Positions 8,939-19,606 of a stretch of 64,000 nucleotides of DNA are shown in pieces. Positions within the stretch are counted from its first letter, which is position 1; each line of letters begins with the position of its first letter. Below the pieces are notes generated by a model that saw only the letters and a program-made list of their open reading frames with translations, made no database searches and was not told where the DNA came from. Made by a program: the position numbers and the translations under genes. Origin of the DNA: Serratia symbiotica (Periphyllus acericola) (GTDB taxonomy: Bacteria; Pseudomonadota; Gammaproteobacteria; Enterobacterales; Enterobacteriaceae); NCBI RefSeq assembly GCF_964019515.1, contig NZ_OZ026452.1:1612001-1676000 (forward strand), read 5' to 3'.

Positions 8939-10516
8939 ATGAAAAAAAATATCCATAAGCATCGCATTCTTATTCTGGATTTCGGTTCGCAATATAGCCA
9001 ATTAATTGCCCGTCGCGTGCGCGAAATCGGCGTTTACTGTGAGCTATGGGCATGGGATGTGAACGAAGAACAGATCCGTGAATTCAATTCCAGCGGCATC
9101 ATCCTTTCCGGTGGCCCGGAAAGCACTACCGCAGACGACAGCCCGCGCGCCCCTGAGTACGTGTTTACTGCTGATGTGCCGGTGTTGGGTGTGTGCTACG
9201 GCATGCAGACTATGGCGATACAGTTAGGTGGTTGTGTGCAGGGGGCTAACGAGCGTGAGTTCGGCTACGCTCAGGTGGAAGTCGTCAATGAGTGCGCGCT
9301 GTTGCGTGGCATCGAGGACATCACCAGCCCGCTGGGCAAACCGCTATTGGACGTGTGGATGAGCCACGGCGATAAAATTACTGCCATCCCATCTGACTTT
9401 GTGACCATCGCAAGCACCGATAGCTGCCCGTTCGCCATTATGGCTAATGAAGAAAAACGTTTCTACGGCGTGCAGTTCCACCCGGAAGTGACTCACACCC
9501 ACAAGGGCAAGCACATGCTAGAACGTTTTGTTCTGGACATTTGCCAATGTGAAGCCCTGTGGACTCCGGCCACCATCATTGAAGATGTGGTTGAACGTAT
9601 TCGCCAGCAAGTAGGGGAAGACCATGTGATCCTCGGCCTGTCCGGCGGTGTTGACTCTTCCGTAACCGCGATGCTGCTGCACCGTGCCATTGGCACACGA
9701 CTGACCTGCGTGTTTGTCGACAACGGCTTGCTGCGCCTGAATGAATCTGATCAGGTCCTTGAAATGTTCGGCGACCGTTTCGGCTTGAATATCGTGCATG
9801 TGGCGGCGGAGAATCGCTTCCTGAGCGAGTTGGCTGGCGTTGACGAACCAGAAACCAAGCGCAAGATCATTGGCCGCGTGTTCGTGGAAGTGTTCGACGA
9901 AGAAGCATGCAAGCAATCCGACGTTAAATGGTTGGCGCAGGGCACCATTTACCCTGACATGATCGAATCCGCCGCTTCCGCCACTGGCAAATCACATGTG
10001 ATCAAATCGCATCACAACGTGGGTGGCCTGCCACAAGAGATGAAGCTGGGGCTGGTCGAACCGTTGAAAGAACTGTTCAAAGATGAAGTGCGCAAGATCG
10101 GTCTGGAACTGGGCCTACCGTACGATATGCTGTACCGGCACCCATTCCCTGGGCCTGGTCTGGGCGTGCGCGTGCTTGGTGAAGTCAAGAAAGAGTATTG
10201 CGACCTACTGCGTCGTGCAGATGCCATCTTCATTGAAGAGTTGCACAACGCTGACCTGTATAACAAGGTGAGCCAGGCGTTCACCGTATTCCTGCCGGTA
10301 CGTTCGGTGGGCGTAATGGGCGATGGCCGTAAATACGACTGGGTTGTTTCACTGCGCGCAGTGGAAACTATCGACTTTATGACCGCGCATTGGGCGCATT
10401 TGCCCTATGACTTTCTCGGCCGCGTCTCCAGCCGCATTATCAACGAAGTAAACGGCATTTCCCGCGTGTTATACGACATCAGTGGCAAACCTCCAGCGAC
10501 CATTGAGTGGGAATGA
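8939..10516 (+). CDS. guaA: GMP synthase (glutamine-hydrolysing)
   Basis: A 525-residue enzyme that aminates XMP to GMP using glutamine and ATP. The N-terminal class I amidotransferase domain has the nucleophile in GVCYGMQ and a histidine/glutamate pair in QFHPEVTH. The ATP-pyrophosphatase domain starts with the P-loop SGGVDSS near residue 235, and the C-terminal dimerisation domain ends [11 protein letters not shown] 8939 ([21 protein letters not shown]) gives the exact family length; the frame extends upstream to 8801 without homology. Intact and downstream of guaB. Confidence 0.97.
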   Translation: MKKNIHKHRILILDFGSQYSQLIARRVREIGVYCELWAWDVNEEQIREFNSSGIILSGGPESTTADDSPRAPEYVFTADVPVLGVCYGMQTMAIQLGGCVQGANEREFGYAQVEVVNECALLRGIEDITSPLGKPLLDVWMSHGDKITAIPSDFVTIASTDSCPFAIMANEEKRFYGVQFHPEVTHTHKGKHMLERFVLDICQCEALWTPATIIEDVVERIRQQVGEDHVILGLSGGVDSSVTAMLLHRAIGTRLTCVFVDNGLLRLNESDQVLEMFGDRFGLNIVHVAAENRFLSELAGVDEPETKRKIIGRVFVEVFDEEACKQSDVKWLAQGTIYPDMIESAASATGKSHVIKSHHNVGGLPQEMKLGLVEPLKELFKDEVRKIGLELGLPYDMLYRHPFPGPGLGVRVLGEVKKEYCDLLRRADAIFIEELHNADLYNKVSQAFTVFLPVRSVGVMGDGRKYDWVVSLRAVETIDFMTAHWAHLPYDFLGRVSSRIINEVNGISRVLYDISGKPPATIEWE

Positions 10517-10676
10517 TCCACGAGCGTTTTTCTACGATTAATATCCATTCAAAATAATACGAACCATCTTATTTGTAGTCGTTTTTTTTATTTTTAGCCA
10601 TTAGTATCTATCAGGTACTATCGGTTATTTTTAACGGTAAGTCCGACTGTATAAGAATCTTTTTGTTAGTATTACA

Positions 10677-11651
10677 GGCTTTGTTGAATAAATCGAACAT
10701 TTGGCCAGCACGAGGATCAGATCACTCTCCTTCTGTCAAAATAGCGACATTCCGTGGCCCAGCAAAAGTTCAACATCACCAACTGGAAGGCTTACAACAA
10801 CGCCCTTATCACTCGGGGCTCACTCACTTGCTGGGGGGATGAAACGGCACTTCACGCCTGGTACTGCGAGGCAAAACCTTCTCTGCGTGGTCGCCCACCA
10901 CATTATTCTGATATGGCAATCACCAGCGTATTGATGCTGAAACGGATTTTCGGCCTGACACTTCGCGCCCTCCAGGGCTTCGTCGATTCCATTATCACAC
11001 TGATCAAAGTGCCGTTGAACTGCCCGGACGACACCTGCATCAGTAAGCGGGCGAAGTCCGGCCATGTCCCGTTTAAAACCCCAACGCCGGGTGAAATTGC
11101 GCACCTCGTTATCGACTCTACCGGGATCAACGTGTTGGGTGAAGGGGAGTGGATGGTAAAAAAACACGGTCAGGAAAAACGGCGGATCTGGCGAAAACTG
11201 CATTTGGCCGTAGATACAGAAACACATGAGGTCATCTGTGCTGACCTTTCCTTGAGCAATGTCACCGATACCGAAGCCTTCCCAGGTCTTATCCGCCAGA
11301 GGTACCGTAACATCAAAGTCACCTCGGCGGATCGGGCTTAGGATACGCGAGTGTGTGATGATGAGTTAAGGGGCAAGAAGCTCAAGGCGTTAATACCGCC
11401 TAAAAGCGGAGCCCGTTATTGGTCGGCAGACTATGCAGAGCGAAATCAAGCGGTGGTGCACCAGCGCGTTACCGGAGACAACACACGGTGGAAAAGTATC
11501 ACAGGCTACCACCGACGTTCGATAGCGGCAACAGCGAGGTACAGAGTAAAACAGCTATTTGGTGGTCACCTGTCGCTGCGAGATTATGATGGGCAAAAGG
11601 CTGCCCATTCATGGGACTCTTTATTCCAAATCTGATTTATGCAACAAAGCC
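10677..11651 (+). mobile_element. IS903-type insertion sequence, copy B (internally deleted)
   Basis: A 975-bp copy bounded by GGCTTTGTTGAATAAATCG and its mirror (GATTTATGCAACAAAGCC). About 100 bases are missing near the right end: GATTATGATGGGCAA joins directly to AGGCTGCCCATTC. Flanking bases do not match, so no target duplication is seen. The copy sits exactly where the guaA block meets the cspC block. Confidence 0.92.
10754..11635 (+). pseudogene. IS903-type transposase, copy B
   Basis: Same gene as copy A. The frame from GTG 10754 stops at the shared TAG (11339-11341) after SADRA. It continues as VCDDELRGKK with the Glu-to-Ala change (SIAATARYRVK), then loses its C terminus to the internal deletion. 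Confidence 0.88.
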
Positions 11652-11783
11652 CCTATTTAGGCGTATGCTGCTATCAAGCGTTTCAAATATGTGCGATATG
11701 TCGATCAGTGATTAAAAATGGCTTGCCATCTAATACAGAGTATGTAATAACGCTTCTCGGTAAAACGAGGTACAGTTCTGTAT

Positions 11784-11901
11784 ATGTGTGGCATTTTCAG
11801 TAAAGAAGTTCTGAGTAAAAACGTTAGCGTTGAATACCACTTCTTCTGTCGATCCTTATCTTAGTGCCTCAAGCAGTAACGACTCTAGTTTGTCTATGTA
11901 A
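11784..11901 (+). pseudogene. yobF: YobF, small stress-linked protein upstream of cspC, frameshifted
   Basis: The small ORF that precedes cspC in enterobacteria starts at ATG 11784 with MCGIFSKEVLSKNVSVEY. One extra T in TTCTTC near 11843 shifts the frame so that it stops at 11862-11864 after 26 codons. In the next frame the expected end, [18 protein letters not shown], is intact up to TAA 11899-11901. In E. coli yobF is co-transcribed with cspC and responds to heat shock. The single-base lesion could also be a sequencing slip. Confidence 0.75.
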
Positions 11902-11942
11902 CGCCTACGGGCGATTTAAACAATCCAAAGGAAATACTCAAG

Positions 11943-12152
11943 ATGGCAAAGATTAAAGGTCAAGTTAAGTGGTTTAACGAGTCTAAAGGTTTTGGTTTCA
12001 TCACCCCGGCTGACGGCAGCAAAGATGTGTTTGTGCACTTCTCTGCAATCCAAGGGAATGGCTTCAAGACTCTGGCTGAAGGCCAGAATGTAGAGTTCGA
12101 AATCCAAGATGGTCAGAAAGGCCCGTCAGCAGTAAACGTTATTGCTGTGTAA
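11943..12152 (+). CDS. cspC: Cold-shock-family RNA chaperone CspC
   Basis: A 69-residue single cold-shock domain with RNP1 (KGFGFI) and RNP2 (VFVHF). The sequence ([31 protein letters not shown]) is almost that of E. coli CspC, a constitutive RNA-binding protein that stabilises stress mRNAs, rather than the cold-induced CspA. AAGGAA lies 9 bases before the ATG. The preceding yobF and the long leader match the E. coli yobF-cspC operon. Intact. Confidence 0.95.
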   Translation: MAKIKGQVKWFNESKGFGFITPADGSKDVFVHFSAIQGNGFKTLAEGQNVEFEIQDGQKGPSAVNVIAV

Positions 12153-12170
12153 TCAGCGTAAGCGATATAA

Positions 12171-12203
12171 AAAGCCCGTGCCTTAATGGTGCGGGCGTTT
12201 TTG
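12171..12203 (+). terminator. Intrinsic terminator after cspC
   Basis: GCCCGTGCC (12174-12182) pairs with GGTGCGGGC (12188-12196), including two G-T pairs, around TTAAT. It is preceded by A-rich sequence and followed by GTTTTTG. Confidence 0.8.
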
Positions 12204-12308
12204 TTGTGCGCCATTTGGTGATGGCAACGCCGAGCGCTTCGAGCTGATATTGTATCGACCTGATGCCTCCCCTAGACTATTCCCGCCCTTTTTTCTGGAA
12301 CCCAAGTT

Positions 12309-13157
12309 ATATCTTATCAGTGTCCCCCGTGTCATCAGCCGCGCCATTGCTCTCAACTGCAATGGCGTTGCCACAGTAACCACCAGTTTGACTGTGCCAA
12401 AGAAGGGTACGTCAATCTGTTGCCAGTGCAGCACAAGCGTTCAAAGTTGCCTGGAGACAGCGTGGAGATGATGCAGGGGCGTCGCGTGCTTCTTGATGCT
12501 GGTTAACCGGCGCCATTACAGTAACGGGTTGTGGAACGTCTGGAACCGTTGCTGAGAGCCGATTCAATGGCATAGCTGGATATTGGTTGTGGGGAAGGCT
12601 ATTACACCGCTGAATTAGCTGCACGACTGGAGCAGCGGTACAATGTAGCAGTATATGAATTAGATGTCGCCTGATACCGCTAAGCCGCCTGACAGCAGCG
12701 CGGACAAGCGGCTGCAAAAGAAGCCAGTGTGCATTGCTAAGGTGGCGATCCGATACGCGGCAGTTTCTTTTTGCGTTGCCTCCAGCCACCGCCTGCCGTT
12801 TGCTGAACGCTCAATGGATGCGGTATTACGCATCTATGCGCCATGCAAGGCGGGTAAACTGGCGCGGGCGGTGAAGCCTGGTGGTATTCTGATGACCGTT
12901 TCCCCAGGGACTCGCCATATGTATCATTTGAAGGCACAGGTGTATCAGCAGATGCAACTGCATGATGAGCAGGAGGAGCGGCTTGAGGGTTTTGACTGTG
13001 AGAGCCGCGAAGCACTGGCTTATACCATGGCGCTGTCGGGGGGGGCAGGCCGCCAATCTGCTACAGATGACGCCTTTTGCCTGGCGCGCCTCGCCAGAGG
13101 CAAAGGACTCGCTGGCAGCGAGTCCTTTGCCTCTGAAACGGATTTTGTCATCGCAGT
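12309..13157 (+). pseudogene. rlmA: 23S rRNA (guanine-745-N1)-methyltransferase RlmA, broken
   Basis: Segments of RlmA, which methylates G745 of 23S rRNA, are readable in three frames: [10 protein letters not shown] with zinc-type cysteines, [30 protein letters not shown] (SAM-binding motif), VSFCVASSHRLPFAERSMDA, RIYAPCKA and LLQMTPFAWRA. The start codon is ATA instead of ATG (12309-12311), a TAA follows LLDAG, several frameshifts occur, and the 3' end is lost at IS copy C. It lies beside cspC as in E. coli. Confidence 0.85.
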
Positions 13158-14219
13158 GGCTTTGTTGAATAAATCGGATTTGGAATAAATAGTCCCGTGA
13201 ATGGGCATCTTTTAGGCAAGGCGTACACTTTCTGGCATACCGGCGAGCGGCATCTTGTTTAATGCATAGATCATGGCCAGCGCCTCTGCAACTTGCCCAT
13301 CATAATCTCGCAGCGACAGGTGACCACCAAATAGCTGTTTTACTCTGTACCTCGCTGTTGCCGCTATCCAACGTCGGTGGTAGCCTGTGATACTTTTCCA
13401 CCGTGTGTTGTCTCCGGTAACGCGCCGGTTCGCCACCGCTTGATTTCGCTCTACATAGTCTGCCGACCAATAACGGGCTCCGCTTTTGGGCGGTATTAAC
13501 GCCTTGAGCTTCTTGCCCCTTAACTCATCATCACACACTCGCGTATCCTAAGCCCGATCCGCCGAGGCGACTTTGATTTTACGGTACCTCTGGCGGATAA
13601 GACCTGGGAAGGCTTCGGTATCGGTGACATTGCTCAAGGAAAGGTCAGCACAGATGACCTCATGTGTTTCTGTATCTACGGCCAAATGCAGTTTTCGCCA
13701 GATCCGCCGTTTTTCCTGACCGTATTTTTTTACCTTCCACTCCCCTTTACCCAACACGTTGAGCGTTGAGCCCGCTAGAGTCGATAACGAGGTGCGCAAT
13801 TTCACCCGGCGTTGGGGTTTTAAACGGGACATGGCCGGACTTTGCCCGCTTACTGATGCAGGTGTCGTCCGGGCAGTGCAACGGCACTTTGATCAGTGTG
13901 ACAATGGAGTCGACGAAGCCCTGGAGGACTTGAAGTGTCAGGCCGAAAATCCGTTTCAGCATCAATACGCTGGTGATTGCCATATTGGAATAATGTGGTG
14001 GGCGACCACGCAGAGAAGGTTTTGCCTCGCAGTACCAGGCGTAAAGTGCCGTTTCATCCACCGAGAAAGTGAGTGAACCCCGAGTGATAAGGGCGTTGTT
14101 GTAAGCCTTACAGTTGGTGATATTGAACTTTTGCTGGGCCACGGAATGTCGCTATTTTGACATAAGGAGAGTGATCTCATCCTCGTCCCGGCCAAATGTT
14201 CGATTTATTTAAAAACGCC
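13158..14219 (-). mobile_element. IS903-type insertion sequence, copy C
   Basis: A 1062-bp copy in minus orientation, from GGCTTTGTTGAATAAATCGG at 13158 to the degenerate mirror end ATTTATTTAAAAACGCC at 14219. It carries a 7-bp tandem duplication (CTCAACG twice in the sense strand) that is shared only with copy D. No target duplication. It truncates rlmA on one side and tex on the other. Confidence 0.92.
13212..14142 (-). pseudogene. IS903-type transposase, copy C
   Basis: It starts at GTG 14142. The 7-bp duplication after LVIDSSGLN shifts the frame; the shared TAG follows SADRA near 13549; the catalytic glutamate is alanine (WIAATARYRVK). It is inactive on three counts. Confidence 0.88.
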
Positions 14220-16238
14220 GATCTTTACCTGCCATACAAACCGAAACGCCGCACCCGTGGGCAGATAGCTATCGAATCTGGTCTGGAACTGTTGGCAGAT
14301 AGCTTGTGGCAACAGCAGCCGGAACAGCTAGCCGAGCGCTACGTCAACGCCGACAAAGGTATGACGGACGTAAAAGCTGCCCTTGATGGCGCACGCTACA
14401 TCCTGATGGAGCGTTTTGCCGAAGACGCCACCCTGCTTTCCAAGGTACGCAGCTACCTGTGGAAAAACGCCCATCTGGCGTCCAGGGTGGTGGAAGGAAA
14501 GGAAGAAGAAGATGCTAAATTCCGCGACTATTTCGACCACCGTGAACCTATTGCTCAGGTGCCTTCGCACCGTGCGCTAGCGATGTTCCGTGGCCGCAAT
14601 GCAGGCGTGCTGCAATTGGCGCTGAATGCCGATCCACAGTTTGAAGAAACGCCACGCGAAAGTCAGGCGGAGCTGATTATCATTAACCACCTTGACCTAC
14701 ACCTGAACAACGCCCCAGCCGATGCCTGGCGCAAAGAGGTAGTCAACGGGACTTGGCGGATCAAGGTGCTGCTGCAATTGGAAAGCGAACTGATGAACAC
14801 GCTGCGCGAGCGTGCATAAGATGAAGCAATCAACGTTTTTGCCCGCAACATGCAGGATCTGCTAATGGCTGCCCCAGCGGGCATGCGCACCACCATGGGA
14901 CTCGACCCTGGCATGCGCACCGGGGTGAAGGTGGGAGTAGTGGACGCAACCGGTAAGCTGATCGCCACCGACACCGTTTACCCACATACGGGCCAAGCGG
15001 CAAAAGCCGCCGCTAGCGTGGCGGCGCTGTGCAGCAAGCATAAGGTAGAACTGGTGGCCATCGGCAACGGCACCGCCTCACGCGAGACCGAGCGTTTTTA
15101 TCTCGATCTGCAAAAGCAGTTTAGCGAGGTAAAGGCACAGAAGGTGATCGTCAGCGAAGCGGGTGCCTCAGTTGTATTCTGCCTCCGAGCTGGCAGCGCT
15201 GGAATTCCCCCACCTCGACGTGTCGCTGCGCGGCGCGGTGTCCATCGCCCGCTGTCTAAAAGATCCGCTGGCGGAGTTGGTGAAGATCGACCCGAAATCC
15301 ATCGGCATTGGCCATTACCAACACGATTTCAGCCAAAACCAACTGGCCAGGAAACTGGACTCGGTAGTTGAAGACTTCGTGAACGCCATTGGCGTCGATT
15401 TGAATACTGCCTCAGTACCGCTGCTGACCCCCGTAGCCGGCCTGCCGCGCATGATGGCGCAAAATATCGTCAACTGGCGGGATTAGAATGGCCGTTTCAG
15501 CAATCGCGAGCAGCTACTGAAAGTCAGCCGCATAGGGCCGAAAGCCTTCGAACAATGCGCTGGCTTTCTTCGCATTAACCATGGCGACAACCCGCTGGAT
15601 GCCTCCACCGTTCACCCAGAAACCTACCCGGTAGTGGAGCTCATTCTGGCCGCCACCCACCAGAACAGGACTTGATGGGCAATGCGTCGGCGATGCACAA
15701 CCTGAAAGCCAGCGATTTCACCGACGAGAAGTTTGGCGTGCCAACGATAACCGACATTCTGAAAAAGCTGGAGAAACCGGGCCGTGACCCACGGCCGGAG
15801 TTCAAAACTGCAACCTTTGCCGAGGGCGTTGACACCCTCAATGATTTGAGACCAGGGATGATCCTGGAAGGTTTAGTCACCAACTTCACCAATTTCGGTG
15901 CCTTTGTGGATATCGGCGTACATCAGGACGGCCTGGTGCATATCTCCTCGCTGGCAGACAAGTTTGTCGAAGATCCGCACACCATGGTGAAAGCCGGTGA
16001 TATCGTCAAAGTAAAAGTGATGGAAGTCGATTTACAGCGCAAACGCATCTCGCTAAGCATGCGTTTAGAGGAACAAGCCGGTAAAGGTTCAGCGCGCCGT
16101 GGCGGCAACCCAGCGGCATTAGCTCAGAATAACCTTAGCTGCACAGCGGCGAAAACGGCCAAACCACGCAGCAGTCCCCCGGCTAGCAAAAGTGCCATGG
16201 GCGATGTCCTATCGGCGGCATTCGGCAAAAAACGTTAA
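14220..16238 (+). pseudogene. yhgF: Tex/YhgF transcription-accessory RNA-binding protein, broken
   Basis: About 670 of 773 residues of Tex remain, beginning at [15 protein letters not shown]; the first ~105 residues were lost at the IS junction. The YqgF-like nuclease fold ([13 protein letters not shown]), helix-hairpin-helix part and C-terminal S1 RNA-binding domain ([21 protein letters not shown]) are recognisable. Lesions: TAA at 14818-14820 in ERA-DEAINVF, an extra base near 15171 in [15 protein letters not shown] at 15484-15486 after NWRD, and a further frameshift near 15660. A frame from the IS end (MFDLFKN) is accidental. Confidence 0.92.
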
Positions 16239-16250
16239 ATAGGACTATTA

Positions 16251-16272
16251 GGGCGCCGCGAGTTGCGCCCTT
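16251..16272 (+). terminator. Hairpin after tex
   Basis: GGGCGC (16251-16256) pairs with GCGCCC (16265-16270) 13 bases after the stop codon. The T tract is weak (TTGCC), so termination strength is uncertain. Confidence 0.5.
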
Positions 16273-16354
16273 GCCTATAAACTATCTCGCGCTTTTTTTC
16301 GACACGCCATCCATAATGCCAATCGGCAAATATATCCCGCTCGCCATTTATACC

Positions 16355-17422
16355 GGCGTTGTTGAATCAATCGAACTTTTGGCCTGGACGAGGATGAGAT
16401 CACTCTCCTTCTGTCAAAATAGCGACATTCCGTGGCCCAGAAAAAGTTCAACATCAGCAACTGGAAGGCTTACAACAACGCCCTTATCACTCGGGGTTCA
16501 CTCACTTGCTGGGGGGATGAAACGGCACTTCACGCCTGGTACTGCGAGGCAAAACCTTCTCTGCGTGGTCGCCCACCACATTATTCCGATATGGCAATCA
16601 CCAGCGTATTGATGCTGAAACGGATTTTCGGCCTGACACTTCGCGCCCTCCAGGGCTTCGTCGACTCCATTGTCACACTGATCAAAGTGCCGTTGCACTG
16701 CCCGGACGACACCTGCATCAGTAAGCGGGCAAAGTCCGGCCATGTCCCGTTTAAAACCCCAACGCCGGGTGAAATTGCGCACCTCGTTATCGACTCTAGC
16801 GGGCTCAACGCTCAACGTGTTGGGTAAAGGGGAGTGGAAGGTAAAAAAATACGGTCAGGAAAAACGGCGGATCTGGCGAAAACTGCATTTGGCCGTAGAT
16901 ACAGAAACACATGAGGTCATCTGTGCTGACCTTTCCTTGAGCAATGTCACCGATACCGAAGCCTTCCCAGGTCTTATCCGCCAGAGGTACCGTAAAATCA
17001 AAGTCGCCTCGGCGGATCGGGCTTAGGATACGCGAGTGTGTGATGATGAGTTAAGGCGCAAGAGGCTCAGGGCGTTAATACCGCCCAGCAGCGGAGCCCG
17101 GTATTGGTCGGCAGACTATGCAGAGCGAAATCAAGCGGTGGCGAACCGGCGCGTTACCGGAGACAACACACGGTAGAAAAGTATCACAGGCTACCACCGA
17201 CGTTCGATAGCGGCAACAGCGAGGTACAGAGTAAAACAGCTATTTGGTGGTCACCTGTAGCTGCGAGATTATGATGGGCAAGTTGCAGAGGCGCTGGCCA
17301 TGATCTGTGCATTAAACAAAATGCCGCTCACCGGTATGCCAGAAAGTGTACGCCTTGCCTGAAAGATGCCTATTCACGGGACTCGGACTCTTTATTCTAA
17401 ATCCGATTTATTCAACAATGCC
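16355..17422 (+). mobile_element. IS903-type insertion sequence, copy D
   Basis: A 1068-bp copy in plus orientation, from GGCGTTGTTGAATCAATCG to the mirror end TTCAACAATGCC. It shares the 7-bp CTCAACG duplication with copy C, so the two are sister copies standing inverted on both sides of tex. No matching flanking duplication. Confidence 0.92.
16432..17362 (+). pseudogene. IS903-type transposase, copy D
   Basis: It carries the shared TAG after SADRA (17024-17026), the Glu-to-Ala change in SIAATARYRVK, the copy C/D-specific 7-bp frameshift, and two further stop codons (GGTAG for Trp near 17174 and CTGTAG near 17259). This is the most decayed near-full-length copy. Confidence 0.88.
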
Positions 17423-17628
17423 GAGATGATGACAAAAAGAGAGAGTATTACATTGCTTGGATCATAATACTGATGTGAAAGGGAATTAGTTGAAGGTATG
17501 AGAGGTCGGCAGGAGCGATCCCGCCTCCTATTCGAGAGTTGATGATAATTAAATTATTGATTTATATTGCTATGTCTAGGTGGTTAAGTTACCTCTACCA
17601 GATCTGGCAGCACTTTGTCAGTAGCCTG

Positions 17629-17651
17629 AGGCGCAGCCATGCGCCCTTTTT
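17629..17651 (+). terminator. Terminator-like hairpin beside ybhB
   Basis: GGCGC (17630-17634), loop AGCCAT and GCGCC (17641-17645) are followed by CTTTTT on the plus strand. It lies just beyond the 3' end of ybhB and points toward it. The 200 bases to its left, back to IS copy D, hold nothing recognisable. Confidence 0.45.
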
Positions 17652-17663
17652 ACTGGCGGAGGA

Positions 17664-18110
17664 TCAGGTATATTTCACCGTCAAGGTGGTGCTTCCGAGG
17701 TGGTGGAAATGCAAATTAAAGCCCACCAGCGCCCCACTACTACCTTCATCTACGTCTAACGCATGTATGGTGAACTGATAAAGGTGGCTCTCGCCCTGCG
17801 GAGGTGTTGCGCCGCTGTAACCGGTTGAGCCGAAGTCAGTACGGGTTTGAATGGCACCGGCTGGCAGCGAAGCCTTACCGGAACCTGTGCCCTGCGGAAT
17901 ATTTGCTACCACCCAGTGCCACCAACCGGAATAGGTTGGGGCATCGGGATCATAAAGGGTGATCACGAAGCTTGTGCTGCGTTAAGGTACGCCATCCCAG
18001 GCCAAGTGTGGCGATAGGTTGCTGCTCTGGTAGCCCATGCCATTGAATATCTGTTGTGCGGGCATTTTTGCGCCGTCTTGCAAATCGTTGCTGTAAAAGC
18101 GAAAAGCCAT
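17664..18110 (-). pseudogene. ybhB: YbhB/YbcL-family PEBP-like protein with one nonsense codon
   Basis: This relative of eukaryotic phosphatidylethanolamine-binding proteins (Raf kinase inhibitor-like) would have about 148 residues. The frame from ATG 18110 (MAFRFYSNDLQDGAKMP) is clean except for one TAA at 17982-17984 after LAWDGVP. Downstream, LYDPDAPTYSGWWHWVVANIP, the ligand-pocket motif, and the C terminus are kept. Its molecular role is poorly known even in E. coli. The ybhB-bioA adjacency matches E. coli. Confidence 0.85.
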
Positions 18111-18231
18111 AATGCCCTACAGTAGTCGGTAAGAATGGAGCTTTTAAGTTAGGTCGTTTGGCTAGAACAATGCAAGTCCATCGTCGGCAATAGGCTATAG
18201 ACGAGGGTTATCGGCAGCCGAATCTGTTGCT

Positions 18232-19506
18232 TCAGCGCACTGCGGCCGCTACCGCCGCAGTCAGACGGCTGAGCGGCTCAGGCTCGATAATGTAGGGAGG
18301 CATCAGATAAATCAGCGTGCCGAACGGCCGTAGCCACACTCCGCGCTTGACGAACTCGCGCTGTAACTGCGCTACATCTACCGGTTCGCGCATTTCCACC
18401 ACTCCAATGGCCCCTAATACCCGTACATCCGCCACTTTTGGCTGTGCAGCCAAGGGCAACAACTGCTGTTTAAGCTGCGTTTCGATAGCGTTTACCTGTG
18501 CCTGCCAGCGATTTTCTGCCAGTAGCGTCAAGCTGGCTTCAGCCACCGCACAGGCCAGCGGGTTGCCCATAAAGGTTGGCCCGTGCATAAAGCAGCCAGC
18601 GGCACCTTTGCTTATGGTGTTCGCGACCTGGCGGCTGGTCAGGGTGGCGGAAAGTGTCATGTAGCCGCCAGTCAGCGCTTTGCCCAAGCAGAGAATGTCC
18701 GGCACCACCCCGGCATGCTCACAGGCAAATAGCTTGCCGGTACGGCCAAAGCCAGTTGCTATCTCATCGGCTATCAGCAGTACCTGATAATGGTCGCACA
18801 GTTCGCGTACCCGCTTAAGGTAGGTTGGGTGATAGATGCGCATACCGCCAGCGCCTTGTACTATGGGTTCGAGGATCACTGCGGCCACCTCGTCAGCGTG
18901 CTGTTGCAGCAACGCGGCGAACGGCGCAATGTCTTGTTCATTCCACTCTTCATCGAAGCGGCACTGCGGCGCAGGGGCGAACAAATGCTGGGTGAGGAAG
19001 CCCTGATACAAGCTGTGCATCGAGTTGTCGGGATCGCACACCGACATCGCGCCAAAGGTATCGCCATGATAACCGTGGCGCAGGGTCAGCATATACTGCC
19101 GCCGTTCTCCGCGTGCCTGACAGTATTGCAGCGCCATCTTCAACGCCACTTCTACTGCCACTGAACCTGAGTCCGCCAAAAATACGCATTGCAACGCCTG
19201 CGGCGTCATCGCCACCAGCCTAAGGCATAGCGCGATGGCGGCGGGGTGGGTAATACCGCCGAACATCACATGCGACATTTTCTCCAACTGCTGCGTGGCA
19301 GCCAGGTTCAACTGTGGGTGGTTGTAACCGTGGATCGCTGCCCACCAGGAGGACATGCCATCTACCAGACGCCGCCCATCAGCCAGATGCAACTCAACGC
19401 CAGCGGCTGCTTCAACCGGATAGCAAGGCAATGGATGGCTCATAGAGGTGTAGGGGTGCCAGATATGGTGCTGGTCGAAAGCCAAGTCGGACTGGGTGAC
19501 AGACAT
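18232..19506 (-). CDS. bioA: Adenosylmethionine-8-amino-7-oxononanoate aminotransferase (DAPA synthase)
   Basis: A 424-residue PLP enzyme that converts KAPA to DAPA with S-adenosylmethionine as amino donor, the third-last step to biotin. Visible features are [16 protein letters not shown] near the N terminus, the substrate-side tyrosine in HGYHGDTFG, the PLP-binding aspartate in [13 protein letters not shown] and the Schiff-base lysine in CLGKALTGG. Length fits E. coli BioA (429). It is divergent from bioBFCD, with the BirA operator between. Intact, in contrast to ybhB beside it. Confidence 0.96.
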   Translation of the reverse strand: MSVTQSDLAFDQHHIWHPYTSMSHPLPCYPVEAAAGVELHLADGRRLVDGMSSWWAAIHGYNHPQLNLAATQQLEKMSHVMFGGITHPAAIALCLRLVAMTPQALQCVFLADSGSVAVEVALKMALQYCQARGERRQYMLTLRHGYHGDTFGAMSVCDPDNSMHSLYQGFLTQHLFAPAPQCRFDEEWNEQDIAPFAALLQQHADEVAAVILEPIVQGAGGMRIYHPTYLKRVRELCDHYQVLLIADEIATGFGRTGKLFACEHAGVVPDILCLGKALTGGYMTLSATLTSRQVANTISKGAAGCFMHGPTFMGNPLACAVAEASLTLLAENRWQAQVNAIETQLKQQLLPLAAQPKVADVRVLGAIGVVEMREPVDVAQLQREFVKRGVWLRPFGTLIYLMPPYIIEPEPLSRLTAAVAAAVR

Positions 19507-19508
19507 GA

Positions 19509-19542
19509 TTGTAAACCAATTTTAATTCATAATGGTTGACAG
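19509..19542. promoter_or_regulatory. BirA (biotin repressor) operator between bioA and bioB
   Basis: TTGTAAACC (19509-19517), 16 bases, then GGTTGACAG (19534-19542). This fits the BirA consensus TTGTAAACC-N16-GGTTTACAA with a perfect left half and two changes in the right half. It lies at the shared control region of the divergent bioA and bioBFCD transcripts. Confidence 0.8.
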
Positions 19543-19562
19543 TATATCCACAATATTTACAC

Positions 19563-19586
19563 TGACGACACTTTTGACGACACTTT
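19563..19586 (+). repeat. 12-bp tandem duplication in the bioB leader
   Basis: TGACGACACTTT occurs twice in direct succession (19563-19574 and 19575-19586), 21 bases before the bioB start. It lengthens the leader and may be a recent replication slip. Confidence 0.85.
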
Positions 19587-19606
19587 TTCGTTTTGGAGAC
19601 GCCATA

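Noticed and set aside
14196..14819. 207-codon protein starting MFDLFKN as a new intact gene
   Set aside because: The start lies in the IS end by chance; from 14220 on it is internal tex sequence and the stop at 14818 is a lesion in tex.
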